The notes under the pieces were generated by a model. That model was not told where the DNA came from. It ran no database searches and worked only from the letters and a program-made list of their open reading frames with translations. Shown here piece by piece: positions 37,244-46,855 of a stretch of 64,000 nt of DNA (the stretch's first letter is position 1; every line of letters begins with the position of its first letter). The stretch is taken from NCBI RefSeq assembly GCF_000328475.2, contig NC_026480.1, positions 1,302,001 to 1,366,000 of the forward strand, written 5' to 3'. Both the position numbers and the translations under genes were made by a program. Source of the DNA: Mycosarcoma maydis (lineage: Eukaryota > Basidiomycota > Ustilaginomycetes > Ustilaginales).

Positions 37244-39234
37244 TCATACCTCGACCTCATCACAGTCGAGCTGAGGCTGCGTAGCAGATTCGTTGACGAT
37301 GCAAGCGAAGTCCGTAGGCTGGTCGCCTAGAGCAATCATGGGGTGATGCCAGATACCGGCGTGGTACTGAATCGCCTGTTCGGTAGTAGCCAAGAACACG
37401 GCGAGGGTGTTCAAATCTGGGCGGTCATCTGTTGTAGCGTCGCAGCAGAAAGAGAAAGCGAATACTAGGTCAGTACGGTCAAACGTCACGGCCTGGAAGA
37501 ACGACTTGAAAAGGGATGTGGGGAGGCAAAAGGGATGCGAGAGCTAACCTTGACCGTTCTGAGCAACGACCACGAGGAAACCTTGCTGTTTGCCCCCGAT
37601 GGGCACCATAGGGATGAACGCCTGCGTGGTAAAACGGTGTCGTTCGAGCAGCTTGACTTGGAATGGCAAGCTGGCAGCCGCGTCACAGCGGTAGACGTGG
37701 ATGTTGGTCTTTGCCGCCGCTTGAGTCGGATAGTTGTTGATAATTTCGGCCAAGTTGAGGTACTTTTTGGCCGTTCCCTGGTTGACGATCTTGAAAGCCT
37801 TGGCGTCGTCCGCGTTGTGCACCGAGGGCCCGTCGATGACCGCTCCATACCTACTGAAGGCATCGGTGGTAAGAGCTACCGCGGCGACGAACTTGTCGCG
37901 TACGACGATGCCCATTTGGGTGGTTGCGGCGGAAGTGGGAGAGGTGGGAGCGAGGGAGATGGCAGCACTTACAGGTGCGAATGGGTCCGAGGTAGCCGAT
38001 GGCAGGGGATCCTGAATGTCCTCTGGCACAGCGACAGCTGGGAGAGAAGAAGGTGGGATCTTGGCAGCAAGAATGGCGCTGGCTCGTCGCCCGTGCACTC
38101 GGAAACGCTTGATACCGCCGTCTGGGTGCATCTTTATCATGACGTGCGTAAAGGGAGCAGAGTTTCCATCGACGAGCGGGAAAAAGTGTCGTCGCCCAGG
38201 ACCGAGCTTTGTGCGCGGAAGCAGAGTGACCCATTGCGCATCCGCCGATGGAACAGTGGCAGAGTCGTGGACGGTACCGAGGATCTCGGTGGATTCAGGG
38301 AAATTGCCAAGGAAGTGGGCTGTGTCCACTTCAGCATATGATAGGAAGCCTGGTTCGCCACTGTATAGAATGGAAAAGGAGGCGTCTTTGTGTTAGAATC
38401 TACTGAAGCTAGAGTCATGTGTTGAAAGAAGGGTTGTAGAACTCACAGCTTGACGATGGACCAGTTGAAGTGTCCCTTTGCCCTGGATCGACGAGTCTCC
38501 CAACCATCACCCATGTCCTTACCTCTTCCGGGCAAGATGATGTTGCTTCCGGCGCCAAAGTGGTTGTCATCGGTGAACACAACTCGTCCTCCGTTGAGGC
38601 AGTGAGCGAGATCGAGCAGGTTGAATGCGCTGTTTTCGGTGTTGACCTGCTCGCCGTCAGCCTGTCCGACAGGAGGCGGTGGGATCACACCATAAACCCT
38701 GAACCTAGCAATGCCACCGTCTGGGATCATATGCAGCTTGATATGCGTGTAAATCTTGTCTCCCTTACCCTCAGCCACTTTGAAGAGGTGTCTCTGCGAC
38801 GGCCCACACGGTGAAATGGGGACGACACATTCCCACCTCTTGTCGTCCTCGGCAAGCGTGTTACCGATTTGAGCCTCCTCTTCGGGTGTCAGAGCGAGAG
38901 CGTGGATGGAGATCTCGGGTGCTTCGTTGCCATTGAAGTTGGCCGTGTCAACGTCGAAGCCGACAAGATGACCACCGGCGTTGGGGCCAAGGCGAAGGAT
39001 AACCCAGTCGTACGTGGGGTTGTGACGACGAGTCTCCCAGCCATCAAAGAGAGCGCCCTTTGGGCCGAATTGTCCTCTAAGCGATGGAGCAGGGCCGACT
39101 TTGAGCAAAGAAGAAGCAGGTGCAAACCATTCGTCCGAAGTGCTGAGGATGCGTCCGCCCAGAGCGACTGACGAAATTTCTGTCGAGGTGGAGCCGAGGA
39201 CGGCGTCGAACTGATCGAGAGCGATGGTCGTCAT
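37244..39234 (-). CDS. Bifunctional allantoicase - ureidoglycolate lyase fusion
   Basis: Three exons (39234-38447, 38360-37549, 37428-37244; introns 86 and 120 bp), 594 residues. Phases match at both junctions and the spliced frame ends at TGA 37244. Residues about 1-355 are allantoicase (Dal2 type) with its two internal repeats, each with DGWETRR (GALFDGWETRRHNPTYDW and GKDMGDGWETRRSRAKG), GGIARFRVYG and GGIKRFRVHG. After a Pro/Ser/Ala linker (about 356-418), residues about 420-594 are a ureidoglycolate lyase/hydrolase (Dal3/AllA type): TTDAFSRYGAVIDG, LERHRFTTQAFIPM, FLVVVAQ, and across the last intron QYHAGIWHHPMIAL. The first enzyme converts allantoate to ureidoglycolate and urea; the second splits ureidoglycolate to glyoxylate and urea. 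Two consecutive steps of purine nitrogen recovery would thus be on one chain. Confidence 0.92.
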
Positions 39235-39983
39235 TGTTTACGTTTGACAGGCAGATACAACAAGGAAGATCAGGATGGTGATAGGAGCTAGGAGGAAAGG
39301 GGGAAACAGAAAGGGTAGCAAGAAAAGGCGAGAAGCGGCGAAGAAGAAAAGAGGATCGACATCGAGGTGCCAGCACCGCTTTAAACTCAGAATGGTCCGA
39401 CGAACCTACACTCACAGACTCACAGACTCGAACTGTGTCGAGTTTGAGCTTGTGGCCCGGTAATTGAGCCGACGAGTGCATCTGCTCTTCTCTGTTGCCA
39501 TTGTGCATCCCGTCAAGCTTGATTCGCTGTTACATATTTTCATTCATATGCCCGTCTTTCTGTCCTGTCCTGTAGTAACAGTAGATCATGAGTCGTGAGT
39601 TGCGAATCACGGATCTTGTGCTAACCAAGTCAACCCCACAGCTCGGTCAACTCCGAAATAAGCAGGGTGCGATGGGGTCGAACTTGAACTTGAAAAATTC
39701 TGACAAATTGCACAAAGCTCGGCCTTCTGGTCGGCACAAGGAAACTCGGCCGCTGCTTTGTTCCTGCCCGCACAGGATCACCGATTCTCGAACCCAATCG
39801 TGAATCACGAATCTCAACTCGCTTTCTCGGATGGTGCTTTCACACTTTGGGTCAACATGATGCACAGCCGTGAATGGTTTGAGCGATGATCAAGCATCAC
39901 CGGCAGCCGCTTGTTGCTCTCGATGCTACGCTTCCATGAACAGGACCGGTCAGCTGTCTAGCACATGAGTGTGTATTTGATTT
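39235..39983. other. Intergenic region with CACGA motifs
   Basis: About 750 bp. Motifs occur at 39586-39612 (ATGAGTCGTGAGTTGCGAATC) and 39793-39812 (AATCGTGAATCACGAATC). ACTCACAGACTCACAGACTC repeats lie near 39411. No gene supported. Confidence 0.55.
39793..39812. repeat. AATCGTGAATCACGAATC motif
   Basis: Palindromic junction of an AATCGTG and an AATCACG heptad. Confidence 0.6.
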
Positions 39984-42473
39984 CTACAGAGCGTGGACCA
40001 CGAGTCTTCCTTGACGATTACCATCGCTTCCAATCGCTGCCTCAGCCACCAGGTCATCGGGTTGAGCTCGACCTTCCTTCCAGATCCTCCATTCAGTTTC
40101 ATCCTTGTTGCCTTTGAGCCCAGAAAACACTCCGTCCGCCTCCTCTCTCTTTCCCTCCAAAATCATGCGCTTTGTAACTTCGCTGTTGACATCTAGGATC
40201 GATTTCGATGATACGCTGCCGACAAATTTGGCCATGTTTGGCAACAAAAACGGGAAATCCGAGAACGAAGTATGTTGACTCGCTGCTTTGGTCTGCTCCT
40301 GCCGCTCCTTATGATATGTCCAGCCCTTCACTGGCGCTGCATCGTCCGCCTTGGTGGCAAGATCGCGTTCAAAGGCAAGAATCTTTTCCGAGACCTCTTC
40401 CAGGTTTCGCCCGACCACATCTGGTGTACCGTAGACAGAAGCGCAAGGGAAGAATTCTTCGTAGGTCACCCATGCAGTACGAAAGCCAGCTTGTTTGGCG
40501 GCAAATGTATCCCAAGTATGCGAGGCGACAAACCAGATGCCCGGGTATTCCTTCTTGGCCGCGTTGGCGTCGATGGGTTCGGCCTTGATCCGGCGCAACA
40601 CCTCGGCATAGACTCTGGGATCTGGCTTAGCAGCGCCGATCTCGTCACAGCTAAACAAGCCGATGCCAGATCCAATGGTATTGTCCTTGTCAGAGCGAGC
40701 GCAGCGAGCGGCCGCGCTGTCGATATCGGCGCCATCGCTCTCACCTAGAACGCGCAGGAACGATGAACGGCCGAGCTCTAGCGATCCATTCGTGGCTGCC
40801 CATATATCTATCTTGTCGACACAAGGCGGTAGACGCTTTTTGCCGTCGCGGTCACGGTAGATGCGTGTAAGCGCATCTACCATTCCTGGTCGCGGCTGAA
40901 GCTTCTTAAGCGCTCCCATCATGGTCTCTTCCACCACGGCGTCAAACGGATTCTCGAGAGCTTCTTCTGCAGGTCCGTCGTCTTGGAACGATCCTGCTTG
41001 CGCGAGAGCTTTACCCTTGCGATCTTTCTTGGGTAAGATGCCGGCTTGCAGCAGTACACGGGGCAGTGTTCCCTTGAAGACCTCACCAATGGGCCTGTAC
41101 TGTCCGCAAACGCTCGAGTACGTAAAGTCACGCTGAGTACCATGGAACCAGTCCATCACCACCAGCTCGGGAACGATCTTGGGTACGCCTTCTGCCTCAT
41201 GCAACTGATCTGGAAACAGCGAGACGAGCGCCTCGATGCATGCAGACAGACTGAACAGCGTGCCGAACATGTCGTGTACAATAACAAGTCTCGATGGTGG
41301 TGAAAGTCGTAGTGATGAGGCCGCAACGGTCGAGTCAGATTTCTCGGTGCCTTCAGCACCAATCGTCATCAGCCAGCCTTTTCCGCCAGTGCTCGCCTTG
41401 GACTCGCGTGCAATCGTGGTCACGTCGTTCATGTGCGACTTCCACTGCGTGAAATCCTCGCTGTTGATTATGTAGAGCGGTTTGCTCACCGGAACTACAT
41501 CAGCCCCGCTAATGGGAACCGGCTCGACCCATGGATCGAGAACGAGCGCTTGGCCAAACGGACATTTTGTGTCTCGGAGCGTCTGGATCGCAGTTGAGCC
41601 TCCAAAGCTGTGTCCGATCAACCATGGATCCTGGATATTGAGCTTACCAGTGAACTCGGCCAGCACCTTGCAACGGCTCTCACGCGCCTTTGCATCTTCA
41701 CGTTGCGATCGGGTACACGAACGGACAAGCGTGTTACCTTTACCGCTGTTGATGTCCACCAGAATGTCTAGTACGGCCAATACTTCGCGTCGACGGAATT
41801 CGGCTTGGGCGCGACGTACGTCCATTGGCTCGGGTTTGCCATCGACTTCTGCCGGATGCACATAGATCTTGTTCTCGACGCCGTTTGAGACACTGTAGAG
41901 CCACCGGAACCAGCCCGAAGAAGCTTGATGATCCTCATTTAGCGGACGGTGGATTGTCGTCGACGCGGCAGATCCATCGCGGTGCTCGACGGCGGCAACA
42001 ACGATACCCGACTGCGCGAGCGAAGTGCAGTATGCAGAATAGGTGGTTCTTGTACCACCCATACCATGACTGAATACAGCTACGGCGAAGCCATTCGAGG
42101 GGCCATTAGAGGCAAGGGTGGCATCGACAGCGACTGGGAGCTTTTGTGAAACGACGCTGTATGCGGGCAAAACGATGGGGAGAGCGAGGTACTTGGGAAC
42201 ACCTGCGTATTTGAGCAAACCGCCAATCGAGCGCAGCTTGGGTGCTTCGAGCCAGTCGAGCGTGCGACCATTTGCGCTGGCGTTTGCTTGCGAGCTCGGA
42301 TAGTAGATGGTGAGGAGGATCGTATCGTTGGTGAGCAGCGGCTTGGTGGTGCCTCCTTCCTGATAGGTATACGGAGTGGGTGAATCCTGTTTGATAGGCT
42401 CGGCGAGCGGAATTTCTAGCGTGATGGTGGAGACCACATACCGCGCGTCGGACGGCGGAGACGGTAGCGACAT
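39984..42473 (-). CDS. PAF-acetylhydrolase-like esterase with an inserted haloacid-dehalogenase domain
   Basis: An 829-residue single open frame. Residues about 10-372 are the alpha/beta-hydrolase of the platelet-activating-factor acetylhydrolase family: oxyanion segment VAVFSHGMGGTRTTYSAYC, nucleophile elbow WLIGHSFGGSTA (Ser289), acid in ALVLDPWVEP (Asp313), then LYIINSEDFTQWKSH and GWLMTIGA. At that point, where the family normally runs straight to the catalytic histidine, a class II haloacid-dehalogenase domain is inserted at about 395-700: VIVHDMFGTLFS (Asp401), WAATNGS, SCDEIGAAKPDP, FVASHTWDTFAAKQAG. The esterase then resumes with the catalytic-histidine segment SQHTSFSDFPFLLP (His734) and a C-terminal tail. 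Both catalytic sets are complete. Substrates unknown: a phospholipid or ester for the outer domain, a haloacid or phosphoester for the inner. No signal peptide or introns seen. Confidence 0.9.
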   Translation of the reverse strand: MSLPSPPSDARYVVSTITLEIPLAEPIKQDSPTPYTYQEGGTTKPLLTNDTILLTIYYPSSQANASANGRTLDWLEAPKLRSIGGLLKYAGVPKYLALPIVLPAYSVVSQKLPVAVDATLASNGPSNGFAVAVFSHGMGGTRTTYSAYCTSLAQSGIVVAAVEHRDGSAASTTIHRPLNEDHQASSGWFRWLYSVSNGVENKIYVHPAEVDGKPEPMDVRRAQAEFRRREVLAVLDILVDINSGKGNTLVRSCTRSQREDAKARESRCKVLAEFTGKLNIQDPWLIGHSFGGSTAIQTLRDTKCPFGQALVLDPWVEPVPISGADVVPVSKPLYIINSEDFTQWKSHMNDVTTIARESKASTGGKGWLMTIGAEGTEKSDSTVAASSLRLSPPSRLVIVHDMFGTLFSLSACIEALVSLFPDQLHEAEGVPKIVPELVVMDWFHGTQRDFTYSSVCGQYRPIGEVFKGTLPRVLLQAGILPKKDRKGKALAQAGSFQDDGPAEEALENPFDAVVEETMMGALKKLQPRPGMVDALTRIYRDRDGKKRLPPCVDKIDIWAATNGSLELGRSSFLRVLGESDGADIDSAAARCARSDKDNTIGSGIGLFSCDEIGAAKPDPRVYAEVLRRIKAEPIDANAAKKEYPGIWFVASHTWDTFAAKQAGFRTAWVTYEEFFPCASVYGTPDVVGRNLEEVSEKILAFERDLATKADDAAPVKGWTYHKERQEQTKAASQHTSFSDFPFLLPNMAKFVGSVSSKSILDVNSEVTKRMILEGKREEADGVFSGLKGNKDETEWRIWKEGRAQPDDLVAEAAIGSDGNRQGRLVVHAL

Positions 42474-43182
42474 AGCGGCGAGTCGCAGACTGTCGCTCTC
42501 TATGATGAAGTGGCAGACGAGAAGAAAGGTTGTGGGATGTCACAAAAAGTTCTGGACCAAGAGAGTGCAAGGCATCATCTTGACTGTTTTCTTCCACATA
42601 CTCACGACTCTCAACTGCAGTTCTAGCAGGACGAGAAAGGCTCTTGGCACGTTAGCGCCGACTGGCATAGGAATCTCCCTCAGAGCCTAGCTTGTGACTA
42701 TCTTCTCCAACGGCGATTTAGCCATGAGTCACGAGTAGTAAATGCTCATTTCGTTTCTCGTTTTTCGTGTTCGGCTGGTCTGCTGCTCAGCACCGACATC
42801 CGAGCCTCTCAACATGCAGAATGACTCGCACTCTGTGACTGCTTTGAATGGCTTTGTAAAATCAGTTGAGGGCGGCGATCTGTTGGAGTTTCTCTTCACA
42901 GACCACTGAAGGAGACTTGGACGGAACGCTTTCGCTCAGCAAATACATACGTGTGCATCCCCACCCTGATCGAGAAAGGATCAGCATTCGTGATTGTTAC
43001 CTCACTTTACCGTGCACTGTCATCCAATCAATTGTCGCTACAATCACAAGCCAATCATCTGTGCTGACGGGTGTTCTAGCTTTGCAAGGGGGAAAAATGA
43101 CTTGCGAGAAGAAGAGAGAGCGACTGCAGTGCATATAGATGAGGGAACGAGGGTATAAAAATTCAAGATGAAGGCAAGCAGA
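42474..43182. other. Intergenic region, no gene seen
   Basis: About 700 bp. ACTCACGACTCTC at 42600-42612 (127 bp upstream of the esterase ATG) recurs exactly at 60232-60244. GAGTCACGAGT lies at 42725. No gene supported. Confidence 0.55.
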
Positions 43183-44565
43183 TCAAAATTTCTGAAGATG
43201 AACGGGTGTGGCCAATGCTGAGCCAGACCAGAGATCGTCTTCGTTCTTCTCCTTGTCCGAGTTGCGTCGAGACACAGACATCAAATCGGGGAAATCGAGA
43301 AAGGTGCGGAACTCGTGCAACGAGCCCAGGCTAGACCTATTGCTTGCGCACATGGATGATCCGTAGCCCGAACCAGGACTTCTGCTGAGCTCGGGCTCGG
43401 GTGAGAGGTCCCCTCGGTTGGAAGAGTGGCCACGAGCACGGTCGATGGAGCGGTCGAGTTGAGCGGCAAAGTGCTCGCCGGCTCGTGAAGTGACTGGCGA
43501 TGCGAGAGGGTTCGGGTCGGGCGTGGACGCTTTGGCGAGTGTTGACACCTGGGCAGGTTCAAAGATCTCCGGAACTGACCCAGGAGCCGCATAAATGCCT
43601 TTGCGCTTGTCTTTGGGACTCGTCGGGTGACCATTGGGAAGATTTAGCACGGGCTCGAGCTGCTTCAAGGAAAGCTTAGAAGGACGTCGAATCGACTTGA
43701 GTGGTCGCAGGGGGTTCTTTTTCTCCAGAGCTGCGTACAAAGGCTTGTCTTCGTTCACAGCTTGCTCATGAGAGCTCGAGTTTGCAGTATCCAATGATGT
43801 CCTGCTCAGGGAGGACGAGGTGGACGAATGCTGCGAGAAACGGTGAGAGGTGGTGGATGTACGTCGAAGCGAGGCGCTGTTAGAAACAGCGGATGGAGCT
43901 TCAGCACCCGTGCAAATGTGGACAAAGTTGGTGGGCGCGGAAATAGTGAGGCTTGTACCGGGCTGGTCCTCAGTCTTGTTGCGTCGCAGAGATAGCTTTA
44001 GATGAGCCGAGATGCTGGTCTTACGACTTAGCGTGGGCTGTCGAACAGACAGAGTAGATGATGATGCATTGGCAGCGTGCTCTTCTCTATCTGCCACCCA
44101 TTTCAACGGGCCCTTGCGCGGTCGATAGACTGCAGGAGATGGCGACGTGGGGGTAGAGCGGAGGAGCTGTTGAACAGAGTCATCAGCATCACGTTGATCA
44201 TCTTGAGAAGAAAAAGGGGTGTCAATCTCCAGAAGGTAGTGTCGCTGAGGCGGGTGTATTGAGCTGGCAGTTAGCGTCAAACTACTGGGTGACTCGTGCG
44301 TTGGTGGGGCGCCAGTATCTGTGACAAAGCTCACTGTTTCTGCCGCCTGCACAGGCGTTGTGGCAATCAGAGTGGATACGGAGCTGCTCGAGGATAAATG
44401 CTGTTGCAAAAGCTCTGCTGGAATTGTGGGAACCGGCTTTCTCTTGACCACACGGACGCTCGATGCTACTGGTTTGACCTTGGAAGATATCGACGACGCT
44501 GGTGGACCGCGCCAGAGGTTCTCTGGACTCCAGAGCAACGATGAGTCACTAGCTTTCGCCGACAT
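43183..44565 (-). CDS. Ser/Pro-rich protein with a CRIB-like motif, function unknown
   Basis: A 460-residue single-exon protein from the ATG at 44565. Most of it is disordered and Ser/Thr/Pro/Arg-rich, with many possible phosphorylation sites (RRTSTT, RRNKT, RRNSDK). Around residue 215 it reads LTISAPTNFVHICTG, which fits the start of a CRIB (Cdc42/Rac-binding) motif, ISxPxxFxH, but lacks the second histidine. Short conserved-looking basic stretches (LRPLKSIRRPSKLSLKQL) precede a C-terminus with DFPDLMSVSRRNSDKEKNEDD. No catalytic domain. A role as a Rho-GTPase effector or cell-polarity scaffold is only suggested by the motif. Confidence 0.72.
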   Translation of the reverse strand: MSAKASDSSLLWSPENLWRGPPASSISSKVKPVASSVRVVKRKPVPTIPAELLQQHLSSSSSVSTLIATTPVQAAETVSFVTDTGAPPTHESPSSLTLTASSIHPPQRHYLLEIDTPFSSQDDQRDADDSVQQLLRSTPTSPSPAVYRPRKGPLKWVADREEHAANASSSTLSVRQPTLSRKTSISAHLKLSLRRNKTEDQPGTSLTISAPTNFVHICTGAEAPSAVSNSASLRRTSTTSHRFSQHSSTSSSLSRTSLDTANSSSHEQAVNEDKPLYAALEKKNPLRPLKSIRRPSKLSLKQLEPVLNLPNGHPTSPKDKRKGIYAAPGSVPEIFEPAQVSTLAKASTPDPNPLASPVTSRAGEHFAAQLDRSIDRARGHSSNRGDLSPEPELSRSPGSGYGSSMCASNRSSLGSLHEFRTFLDFPDLMSVSRRNSDKEKNEDDLWSGSALATPVHLQKF

Positions 44566-46338
44566 GCTATGGAGCTTGTTTCAGAAGCTTGAACTAAGGG
44601 GGTAGGTGGAGGTCGATTGATGTAGGAGGTGCAATAAGCAAGTGGTGGCGGTCAGAGATGAGGATGACGATGTTCCATAGGAAAACGAGCAGATCTGGGA
44701 CAAGAAGAACGGCAAGATGGGTTTGTGTCCAGCCCAAGAATATATGAAAGAGGTGAGAAAGCGAGAGCCGGAGTTGGACAGCCGTGCGTATCAAAGTGGG
44801 TCTAGGATGTGCAGCAACTTTTGCGGAGACCTTCTTCTCACTAGTACATATGCAGGGTGGCTGAACTTGGCTTTGAAGAGACTTTCTGGTAAGCTGCCAT
44901 CCACACTTTAGTGAGCGCAGTCTGAAATGTGAGCACGTTGCACAGCCCAAGTGACCGTAGCCTTGAGTGGACAAAAATGCTAGCCAAGATAGGTACTGTA
45001 TTCACGGGGCATGTGGACGCGACAAGAGGAGGGTACGTGTTAAACAAGCGAATGCCAAGCGAGGGCGACGCATTGCCGTCGACGCTACTGTAACGCGAAT
45101 AGGAGTTGATGCATTCACGAATGCCTGCCTGCCTGCCTGGAATGAGAGCATGCCGCATCGGCACGCTGTTGTGGAGCCATCCTGGCTCGGACCACTGATA
45201 GCCGCGCTCACGTACGACGTCTCACTCGCTCTGTCGGCAACGGTGGTGACGCTGGGTGGACAAGCTGCAGGCTCCCCACCAATCGTGAATGAATTGACCA
45301 TCTTCATCGCTATTTGATTTGCCGCGACGGCAACAAAGCCAGGATGCCACGACGGGGAAAATGGAGCGGAGAGACAAAGCGAGGAACGGTGGTGCAGTCA
45401 GCTGCAAGACCAGGCTCGCGTTGAACCCTGAGAGCGGCGCGCAAGTAGAGATACAGAAACACGCGAATGTCTCTGTGTGACTTTTCTGTTGCGTCTGTTA
45501 GCCTCTCGCTTGGCAGTCACGAATCGTGAATGGCTGTGCATGTGCGCACTGAGCCATGATCGTCGAGCGACGCAAAGGCCAAGTCTGATTTCTCTCTACC
45601 GCGTGGTGTTCCGTGGCGAAATCACTGGAATTTTGGAATCTTGTTGCACACGTCCCGCGTTCGGAAAACAGGAAATGCTGCCAAATGACGAAATAACTTG
45701 GCCTCGTCTCGTTTGTTGTTTGTGGTTGGATTTCCAAATTCGTGATTTGACCGCTCAATGTGTGCTGTTGCCACCGTGAACCCTGTCGCTAATCAGGAAA
45801 TCCGGCGACCTGTGCATCTCTATGGCCGGGCCGAAACCACAAGCCATCTCATATCGAGTCGATAATGAAGCACAAAACGAAAGGCTCACAGCTTTCATTT
45901 GCCACCCAAATTGCGTCGAGCTGGAGGAAGCGCCGGGCGCTGGAGGTGCCGATACGACCAAAATCGTCTTGTGCAGGCGACCTTTCGAATGACGGGAACA
46001 ACTGAGACCGGGGCCGTGCATCGGGCTCGGGACGCGTCTTGAGAACGGGTTACTCACCTACGCTAATCTGTTCAGCCTCTTGTGCTACCAACTGTCCCAC
46101 TAAACATCCGACGAGACGCGATTCTGGTCCCAAGCTTTATTCGCAGATCTGAGTTTGAATGATGACTTTGTTGGTAGGTGTTGTTGGCTGTCTATATTAA
46201 TCCGAGTACAACATCGACTGTGCTAGCTGGGGTATGCATCGGGGCTGTCTCAGCTACCACTGAGGACTTCCGAAGTACAAAGCCTAGACTCTGATCCTGG
46301 GTGTGTTACAATCCGCTAGGCGCTGACAAAGCTCATGC
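44566..46338. other. Intergenic region, no convincing gene
   Basis: About 1.8 kb between two reverse-strand genes. Forward and reverse open frames around 44967-45317 and 45477-45779 overlap one another and show no domain. A CCTG tetranucleotide run lies near 45125 and GTCACGAATCGTGAATGGC at about 45518. No RNA gene recognised. Confidence 0.5.
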
Positions 46339-46855
46339 TTACTTGAAATAAGCTATGAGAAGGATAAGGGCTACTATCAAGGCGCCCAGCATCCAGACGA
46401 TACCTGTACATGCATCATATGAAAGTGTGTTGGATTGTCAGCATTACCTTTTGAGTTGCGCATCTGTACGTTGGAGAGCACTCACCGTGATCTTTCAGAC
46501 TGCTCCTAAGACGATCTAATTGATTCGCCGCGCCTCCTAGTCGGAGCCCTGTGTGCTCCGCATCGCTATCAAACCGTTCGAGAAGCTCTTGATGCAAATC
46601 GAGCTCCTCGTTCATCTGCAGGCTCATCTCGTGCTGGCGATTAAGCGACGCCGATAAAGCATCGAGGTGCTGGTCCTGTTCATCCCTGTGCTGCTGCTGA
46701 AGCCCGGCAAGGTCAGCGTTCAAAGCAACATCATTGCTGTGACTCTGACCAGGCCGAGCTCCAACAGAGAAAGTCTCTTTCGAAAGGACGTCGGCGTCGT
46801 CCTGGTCGTCAGCGAAAGGATTGTGGTCAGGGGCCAGTGGGCCAAGGCTAGACAT
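46339..46855 (-). CDS. Qc-SNARE, Syn8/syntaxin-8 like
   Basis: Two exons, 46855-46486 and 46403-46339, intron 82 bp (GTGAG..ACAG); 144 residues. The first exon encodes a short acidic N-terminus with an NPFADDQDD motif and a SNARE helix (about 50-115: RDEQDQHLDALSASLNRQ through ERFDSDAEHTGLRL). The second encodes the C-terminal membrane anchor GIVWMLGALIVALILLIAYF, ending after one lysine, so this is a tail-anchored SNARE. The pattern EQDQHLDALS..SLQMNEELD matches Syn8/Stx8 proteins of late endosome and vacuole fusion. It lacks the N-terminal three-helix domain of longer Qc-SNAREs. The residue expected at the ionic zero layer appears to be His (DLHQELLE) with Gln next to it. Confidence 0.88.

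Noticed and set aside
37535..38341. 268-codon forward open frame over exon 2 of the allantoicase-lyase gene
   Set aside because: The reverse strand carries clear conserved enzyme motifs with matching splice phases.
40374..41291. HAD segment of the esterase gene as a retained intron or nested gene
   Set aside because: It is fully open, in frame with both flanks, encodes a complete enzyme domain, and no good GT donor is seen at the expected junction.
45002..45307. Overlapping open frames near 45.0-45.3 kb as a gene
   Set aside because: Both strands are open to similar length, with no domain and no plausible splice partners.
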